Shown here piece by piece: positions 6,953 through 11,573 of a stretch of DNA of 11,573 nt. The translations under genes and the position numbers were made by a program. Source of the stretch: Coriobacteriales bacterium (GTDB taxonomy: Bacteria; Actinomycetota; Coriobacteriia; Coriobacteriales; UBA8131); NCBI GenBank assembly GCA_031267175.1, contig JAIRZP010000026.1, positions 1 through 11,573 on the forward strand, written 5' to 3'. The notes under the pieces are model-generated. The model had not been told where the DNA came from. It saw nothing but the letters and a program-made list of their open reading frames with translations, and searched no databases. Position 1 is the stretch's first letter, and each line of letters opens with the position of its first letter.

Positions 6953-9409
6953 TCAGCCAGCAACTTTGGCCAGGGGGGCCAGATCGATAAGGAGCTTACG
7001 TATCTTGTCGTTCTTCTTGAATTGTACCTCAATAGTGCCTCCCGCAACAGAAAGAACGCGGCCCGGGCCAAAGACCTTGTGTTCCACCGTATCGCCGGGA
7101 GCAAAACTGATTTCTTCCCTGGGATCTGCCGCCTGCGTGCCTGTGGCATTACCGTGGCCTGCAGCGCCGCCAAAGACCCTGCCGTCAGGACTCTCGGTAC
7201 CCGAGCCTGTTGAAGAAGCAGAGCCTGTTGAACCAGAGCCAGTTGAGCGCGTGCCCGAGCCATAGATGCCGCTCCTGCTGCCGCGCTTCTCCCAGCCTGT
7301 GCCCCGGATACCCAGCGAGCCAACCCCGATGCGCTTGAGCAGGGAGCCCGGTATCTCGGTGGTAAAACGCGAGGCAGGGTTAGCGGAGGACGTGCCGTAG
7401 AGCGAGCGTTGCTGCGCGCTGGTGAGGTAGAGGAGCCCCTTGGCGCGTGTAATGGCCACATAGGCTAGGCGCCGTTCCTCCTCCACGCCGCGTCCCTCGA
7501 TGAGCGACATCATATGCGGGAAGATACCTTCTTCCATGCCGGCGATAAAGACGGTCTCGAACTCCAGGCCCTTGGCGGAATGTACGGTCATGAGCTTGAT
7601 GTAGTCCTCCCCCTCTGCCATGGTGTCGAGGTCGCTTCTCAGCGCAAGCCACTCCATAAAGGCGATGAGCTGCTCGGAGGCGGAGGTCTCTGCTCTGTCA
7701 CCGGCACCGGTGTCCTCACTCACGCCAGAAGCCAATCCTACCATTGTCGCGCGCTGCGCACGCGAAGATTCCTCGACTGCGCGGCCTTCGGCCGCTTCGC
7801 TCGGAATGACAAGGGGGGGATCATCCTCGCTGTCATTTTCCAGCGCATGCAGGTGCTCGTGAGAGAACTCGTCGGCCACGCCGAAGAACTCCCGCACGTT
7901 TTCTGTGCGGCTGATGGTCTCGTCCGAGGGCAGAGAGGCCAGATGGTCCATGATGCCACTCCTCTCCGCGACGATCTCGACAATGCTGCGCAGATTGCCG
8001 GTGAGCAGGCGCAGATCCTTGATGAGCTGGATGAACTCACCCACGGCGCGTGCGGCTGCCTTGGCGAGGGTTTCGGTGCTGAGTGCCAGCTCCGCGGCAT
8101 CCATGAAGCTGCACTGCTCGTTGGCCGCCATCTGCTCGATACGGGTTATGGTCGTAGCGCCTATGCCTCGCTTGGGCTTGTTGATGGCACGCTTGGCCGC
8201 CATGTCGTCAGCGGCATTGACGATGAGCTTGAGGTAGGCCATGAGGTCGCGGATCTCCTCGCGGTCAAAGAAGCGGGTGCCGCCATAGATGCGATAGGGC
8301 ACGCCGGCACGCAGGAGCATGTCCTCCAGGATGCGCGACTGGGCGTTGGTCCGATAGAACAGGGCAAAGCTATCATAGGAGTGCCCGGCATTGTGCAGGC
8401 GTTCTATCTCACCGGCAATCCAACGGCCCTCGTCCCGCTCGTCGCTGGCCAGGTACAGGCGTATCTGCTCACCGGCCTTGCCCTCGGTAAACAGCCGCTT
8501 GGGCTTGCGGTTCTTGTTGTTGGCTATGACATGGTTGGCGGCATCGAGTATGGAGCCGGTGGAGCGGTAATTCTGCTCCAGGCGTAGCACCTTTGCCGCG
8601 GGATAGTCCTTCTCAAACTCCAGGATGTTGCGGATGTCGGCCCCGCGCCAGGAGTAGATGGACTGGTCGTCGTCGCCCACCACCATGAGGTTCTCGTACC
8701 GTGCGGCAAGCAGGGTGGCAATCTGGTACTGGGCGTGGTTGGTGTCCTGGTACTCGTCAATGGAGATATACCGGAAGCGCTCCTGATAGCGGGCAAGTAC
8801 CTCGGGATGGTTCTTGAAGAGCCGCCAGGTGTTCATGAGGAGGTCGTCAAAGTCCATGGCATCGGCGAGCTTCAGTCGCCGTTCAAGCTCCGCGTAAACC
8901 CGCGCACAGGCCTTTTCCAGGGGTAGCTTTGCGCTCAGGGCAAACTCCTCCGCGTCAACAAGCTCGTTCTTGGCCGTGGAGATGCGGCCGCGAAGAGCGC
9001 TGACAGAGAATTTTTCGGTGTTGATATTGAGTTGCGCGACGATCTCCTTGACCAGGCGCTTGGAGTCGGTCTCATCATAGATGGTAAAGCCCTGGCTGTA
9101 GCCCAAAAGCTCGCCGTGTGCCCTGAGGATGCGCACGCACAGGGCGTGAAAGGTCAGTATCCACATGCCGCGGATACTGCCGAGGAGCCTGGAGAGCCGC
9201 TCGCGCATCTCCGCCGCGGCCTTGTTGGTAAAGGTGATGGCCAGAATCTGATACGGCGGAACATCCAGATCCTCCACCATATGGGCGATACGATAGGTGA
9301 GCGCCCGCGTCTTGCCCGTGCCGGCACCCGCGAGCAGCAGAAGCGGCCCTTCCGTCGTGGTGGCGGCTTCGTATTGTTGGCTGTTGAGGCTGTCGAGATC
9401 GATGGTCAT
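6953..9409 (-). CDS. pcrA: ATP-dependent DNA helicase PcrA/UvrD (superfamily 1A)
   Basis: PcrA is a 3'-5' helicase/translocase used in nucleotide excision repair, removal of proteins from DNA, and conflicts with RNA polymerase. The 818-residue product shows Walker A AGAGTGKT (27-34), motif Ia ITFTNKAAAEM (58-68), motif II DEYQDTN (218-224), motif III VVGDDDQSIYSWRGA (243-257), motif IV LEQNYRST (277-284), motif V TVHSAKGLEFETVF (608-621) and motif VI YVAITRAK (650-657). A C-terminal Tudor-like domain (about 767-815) contains FAPGDTVEHKVFGPGRV, the part that in PcrA contacts RNA polymerase. Two insertions are unusual: residues about 525-577 in the 2B region include a translated dispersed-repeat element, and residues about 701-765 form a Ser/Gly/Thr linker. 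Neither touches a catalytic motif. The start overlaps the upstream stop as ATGA, with a strong AAGGAG, which fixes the start. Confidence 0.96.
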   Translation of the reverse strand: MTIDLDSLNSQQYEAATTTEGPLLLLAGAGTGKTRALTYRIAHMVEDLDVPPYQILAITFTNKAAAEMRERLSRLLGSIRGMWILTFHALCVRILRAHGELLGYSQGFTIYDETDSKRLVKEIVAQLNINTEKFSVSALRGRISTAKNELVDAEEFALSAKLPLEKACARVYAELERRLKLADAMDFDDLLMNTWRLFKNHPEVLARYQERFRYISIDEYQDTNHAQYQIATLLAARYENLMVVGDDDQSIYSWRGADIRNILEFEKDYPAAKVLRLEQNYRSTGSILDAANHVIANNKNRKPKRLFTEGKAGEQIRLYLASDERDEGRWIAGEIERLHNAGHSYDSFALFYRTNAQSRILEDMLLRAGVPYRIYGGTRFFDREEIRDLMAYLKLIVNAADDMAAKRAINKPKRGIGATTITRIEQMAANEQCSFMDAAELALSTETLAKAAARAVGEFIQLIKDLRLLTGNLRSIVEIVAERSGIMDHLASLPSDETISRTENVREFFGVADEFSHEHLHALENDSEDDPPLVIPSEAAEGRAVEESSRAQRATMVGLASGVSEDTGAGDRAETSASEQLIAFMEWLALRSDLDTMAEGEDYIKLMTVHSAKGLEFETVFIAGMEEGIFPHMMSLIEGRGVEEERRLAYVAITRAKGLLYLTSAQQRSLYGTSSANPASRFTTEIPGSLLKRIGVGSLGIRGTGWEKRGSRSGIYGSGTRSTGSGSTGSASSTGSGTESPDGRVFGGAAGHGNATGTQAADPREEISFAPGDTVEHKVFGPGRVLSVAGGTIEVQFKKNDKIRKLLIDLAPLAKVAG
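7203..7250 (-). repeat. Degenerate 15-18 bp tandem repeats in the pcrA linker
   Basis: The plus strand reads gagcctgttgaagaagca, then gagcctgttgaacca, then gagccagttgagcg. These are three imperfect copies of one unit with in-frame length changes. On the coding strand they give the Ser/Gly/Thr-rich segment around residues 720-736. This is a flexible tether between the helicase core and the C-terminal Tudor-like domain, and it is likely to vary in copy number between strains. Confidence 0.6.
7744..7812 (-). repeat. 69-bp dispersed-repeat-like element inside pcrA, translated in frame
   Basis: On the minus strand the tract starts TTGTCATTCCGAGCGAAGCG and ends GCGCGACAA. The outermost 5 bases are inverted (TTGTC/GACAA). 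It has an internal GC-rich palindrome, gcggcc-ttc-ggccgc (7781-7795), and the phrase GTCGAGGAATCTTCGCG. From memory this wording matches a short repeat seen many times in numerous bacterial genomes, usually between genes, where spurious translations read VIPSEA...EES. Here it is 69 bp, exactly 23 codons, and adds about residues 533-556 without shifting the pcrA frame. It lies between EFSHEHLHALEN and LIAFMEWLALRSDLD, where other PcrA proteins have a much shorter loop. The boundaries are estimated from the terminal inverted bases. Confidence 0.7.
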
Positions 9410-10158
9410 GCAAGCTCCTTGTGTTGCAGGTTGACGCGGGTGAGCGAGGCTATCTTCAAGTTGAGGTCCGGCCGGGAGAGGGCAGCCAGGATTTTCTCGG
9501 GACGGAGCGAGCCTTCGGGGCGGCTCAGCACAGTGAGGAAGAGGACATTCGGGTCGACGGCATCCTGCTCAGCATGGGTCACATACAGCCCGAGATCGTA
9601 GGTCCGGAGCTTGCCTTTTTTGATGACCTCGACGGTTTCGCGCGTGTGCAAACGTCTGAGCAGTTCCTCTATCGGGGAGATTCCGGAGCCTTCAGGGGCC
9701 GGCACGCCGGAGGAGTCTCCGGGTGCCTGCGCGCTTTTGCAGTCTTTTGGGGTCTGCGCGCTGGTGAAGCCCTCCATCTCAGTATTTGCATCTTCAAACA
9801 CAGCCCGATACCGTGCCTCATTAAAGTATACCTGCAGAGAGGGCGCGTCCTTGGGAGCATAGGCCGTTGAAAGCACGGGAAGACACCCATGCTGGACGGC
9901 CTGCAGGGCCGAAAGTGCCTGCTTTGGCTCAACCAGATCGCTCAGGCTCACCTCCATATACTCGCCGTCAGAACCCGTGCCCACCGGTAATGCCGCAGTA
10001 AAACTGTGTTTCATATGCGGGTTAAAGCCCTGAGAGACGGCATAGGGCAGGCCCGAGCGCCGCACGCAGCGTTCCATGGCACGCACCAGCTCCAGGTGCG
10101 AGAGCCAGATGACCGGGCCCTGCTTGGCAAACTCTATGCGTAGGAGGAAATCAGCCAC
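9406..10158 (-). CDS. DUF2344/TIGR03936 family protein, partner of the radical SAM gene
   Basis: This small family is commonly encoded directly after, or fused to, a TIGR03960-type radical SAM protein. Its biochemical role is not established to my knowledge. The 250-residue product starts with the family pattern: LRIEFAKQGPVIWLSHLEL (6-24), RAMERCVRRSGLPYAVSQGF (27-46), then NPHMKHSFTAALPVGTGSDGEYMEV (46-70, three consecutive segments). The conserved core ends near residue 120. Residues about 124-163 form an insertion rich in Ala, Pro, Ser and Asp with an internal duplication. The last third (EVIKKGKLRTYDLGLYV, 177-193, onward) returns to family-like sequence. The start is GTG at 10156-10158, overlapping the radical SAM stop by 8 bp, with only a weak AGG upstream, so it probably depends on coupling. 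If ribosomes stop at the upstream amber codon, its expression may fall. Confidence 0.88.
   Translation of the reverse strand: MADFLLRIEFAKQGPVIWLSHLELVRAMERCVRRSGLPYAVSQGFNPHMKHSFTAALPVGTGSDGEYMEVSLSDLVEPKQALSALQAVQHGCLPVLSTAYAPKDAPSLQVYFNEARYRAVFEDANTEMEGFTSAQTPKDCKSAQAPGDSSGVPAPEGSGISPIEELLRRLHTRETVEVIKKGKLRTYDLGLYVTHAEQDAVDPNVLFLTVLSRPEGSLRPEKILAALSRPDLNLKIASLTRVNLQHKELA
9415..9420 (-). promoter_or_regulatory. Ribosome binding site of pcrA
   Basis: AAGGAG on the minus strand lies 5 nt before the pcrA ATG, inside the last codons of the upstream gene. It is the strongest Shine-Dalgarno sequence noticed in the window. Confidence 0.75.
9709..9762 (-). repeat. Imperfect 27-bp tandem duplication in the DUF2344 gene
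   Basis: Two neighbouring nine-codon units encode SAQTPKDCK and SAQAPGDSS (residues about 133-150). The core ctgcgcgct occurs on the plus strand at 9727-9735 and 9754-9762, 27 bp apart. The unit length is a multiple of three, so the frame is kept. It lies in the poorly conserved insertion. Confidence 0.5.
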
Positions 10159-11573
10159 GGGTACCTGCCACTACAGTCCGGACCGCCCCACCGCACACGC
10201 CGCAGCTGCCACAGGGTCCCGTGGTGCAATCGGGGGTTATCTCGCCAGTTGAGAGGGCGCGCTCGTACTCGCGAACAAGAAAGTGCCGGCTCACCCCGCC
10301 TGTGATAAAGTCCCAGGGCAGGGCCTCGTCCAGTTCCAGAGTGCGTGACGCAAGCCCCTGCAGGTCAAGGCCCAGTTCGTCTGCCGCCTGCTCCCAGAGG
10401 GCCAGGTCAAACTGATCGCTCCACGCGTCAAAGCGCGCACCCAGCTCCCAGGCCCGTATGCCGAGGGCGGCAAGCGAGCTGTCTCCGCGCGAGAACACGG
10501 CCTCTATCATGGACGCGGCCGGATCGTGCCAATGCAGGTCTATACCTTTGGAGAGACGCGCCGCCTTGAGCAGCTGCACGCGCCGGAGCAATTCTTCTCT
10601 CGGCACCTGGCCCGAGAATTGAAACGGCGTGTGTGCCTTGGGCACAAACACGGCCACGGAGATACTCATGCGCACCTTGCCGCGATCCTCGTTGGGCACC
10701 GCGTCTTTGGCGGCGTTGTAGGCCCTGTTGGCAAGCTCGACTATGGCCACGACGTCCTCGTCGGTCTCGGTGGGCAGGCCCAGCATGAAGTAGAGCTTGG
10801 TGCGTCGCCATCCAGCCTCATAGGCGGCACGGAGCGCACCGAGCACCTCTTCCTCCGAGACATTCTTGTTGATGACATCGCGAAGCCGTTGCGTGCCCGC
10901 CTCGGGTGCAAAGGTGAGCGAACCCTTTTTCTGCGTGCCGCATCCCAGGCCGGCCATGGCCACTCCAAAGGCATCGAGGCGTTGCGAGGGCAGCTGTACC
11001 TGGATGTCTGTTGCGGCGTAGCGGCCAGAGAGCCGCCTGAGTATCGGGGCTATCTGGCTATGGTCGGTGGTGGAGAGTGAACTGAGAGAGACCTAGTTAA
11101 GCCCGGTAAGCGCCAGACCCTGCGTGGCTGCGGCAACGATGGTATGGGCAGAGCGCTCCCGCACCGGGCGGTTGAGCATACCGGCAGCGCAGAAGCGGCA
11201 ACCACGCGCGCAACCGCGCATGATCTCTATGCTGAGGCGGTCCTGTGAGGTCTCGACAAAGGGCACGACGGGAGTAGTCACCACCGGGTAGTTTGCAAAA
11301 TCGGCCAACACGCGGCGCTGTACCGTGCCCCGTGTTAACGCCGGCACAGACAGGCCCTCGATCTGCGCCAGGGCTTTGAGGCGCACGGCCCTGCTGAGCC
11401 CGGCGCGCTTTGCCTCCCGCAGAGTGGTGAGCAGCTCGGCAAAAGCCTCCTCCCCTTCTCCGATACACAGGGCATCGAAGAAGGCGGCAAAGGGCGCGGG
11501 GTTATAGGCAACCGGCCCGCCGCCGAGTATGAGGGGCGCGTCCTCACCACGCTCCGCGGCCGTAAGCGCAATA
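10151..11573 (-). pseudogene. TIGR03960-type radical SAM protein with B12-binding-like domain, interrupted by an in-frame TAG (partial at right edge)
   Basis: Translated in one frame from the right edge (first whole codon at 11570-11572), the gene shows the end of a B12-binding-like domain: LILGGGPVAYNP then ALCIGEGEEAFAELL. The radical SAM cluster motif follows in RGCARGCRFCAAG (CxxxCxxC, around 11190-11230), which would bind a [4Fe-4S] cluster and S-adenosylmethionine. After RPVRERS and LALTGLN comes TAG at 11093-11095. The same frame then continues directly with VSLSSLSTTDHSQI, SLTFAPEAGTQRLRDVINKN, LYFMLGLPTETDEDV and a Cys-rich end (TPDCTTGPCGSCGVCGG). Conservation is good on both sides and there is no frameshift. 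Relatives usually have Glu at the TAG position, as I recall, so a GAG-to-TAG change would explain it. The downstream part alone has an ATG at 10961-10963 but would lack the cluster-binding cysteines. It may be a recent pseudogene, a sequencing error, or a gene relying on readthrough. Substrate is unknown. Confidence 0.85.
11093..11095 (-). other. In-frame amber codon within the radical SAM gene
   Basis: The coding strand reads CTT AAC TAG GTC TCT CTC. The codons before and after encode the conserved stretch TGLN-VSLSSLS of the family, in the same frame. Only this codon breaks the reading. TAG also ends trpS in this window, so a genome-wide reassignment of TAG is unlikely. Confidence 0.9.

Noticed and set aside
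7514..8587. 357-codon open frame on the plus strand opposite pcrA
   Set aside because: It mirrors the coding strand of a helicase with all motifs and its product resembles no family I know. It also reads through the repeat element, as expected for a shadow frame.
10151..10963. Downstream half of the radical SAM gene as an independent gene
   Set aside because: The same frame continues upstream past the ATG with family-like sequence up to the TAG. A product starting at 10963 would lack the CxxxCxxC cluster motif.

Overview
This GC-rich window is a compact stretch of bacterial chromosome. Every gene I can support lies on the minus strand, so transcription runs from high to low coordinates. From upstream to downstream the order is: a B12-binding-type radical SAM protein (off the right edge), its DUF2344/TIGR03936-type partner, the PcrA/UvrD helicase, a CPBP membrane protease, an ABC-F ATPase, an M50 site-2-type protease, tryptophanyl-tRNA synthetase, ScpA, ScpB, and the start of an RluB/RsuA-type pseudouridine synthase (off the left edge). 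Several junctions overlap by 4-11 bp and the rest are short. The widest gene-free stretch is about 165 bp, upstream of trpS. I see no tRNA, rRNA, CRISPR array, insertion sequence or phage gene.

The gene content is core-genome. ScpA-ScpB, the YheS-like ABC-F, the compact M50 protease and the GC-rich codon use suggest a high-GC Gram-positive. My best guess is an actinobacterium of the Coriobacteriia type, but this is inference from gene style and order only.

Region by region: positions 10151-11573 hold the radical SAM gene, which reads well in one frame except for a single in-frame TAG at 11093-11095. Positions 6953-10158 hold the DUF2344 gene and pcrA, coupled by a 4-bp overlap. pcrA carries two unusual tracts: a 69-bp dispersed-repeat-like element translated in frame, and a Ser/Gly/Thr linker built from short tandem repeats. 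Positions 3006-6911 hold two different membrane metalloprotease families on either side of the ABC-F gene, with a perfect 28-bp palindrome over the ABC-F stop codon. Positions 1-2840 hold trpS and the scpA-scpB-rluB run.

I did not find a convincing new multi-gene system. The points most worth following are the nonsense codon in an otherwise intact radical SAM gene, the repeat domesticated inside pcrA, the long palindrome, and a small candidate leader ORF that ends on the trpS start codon.
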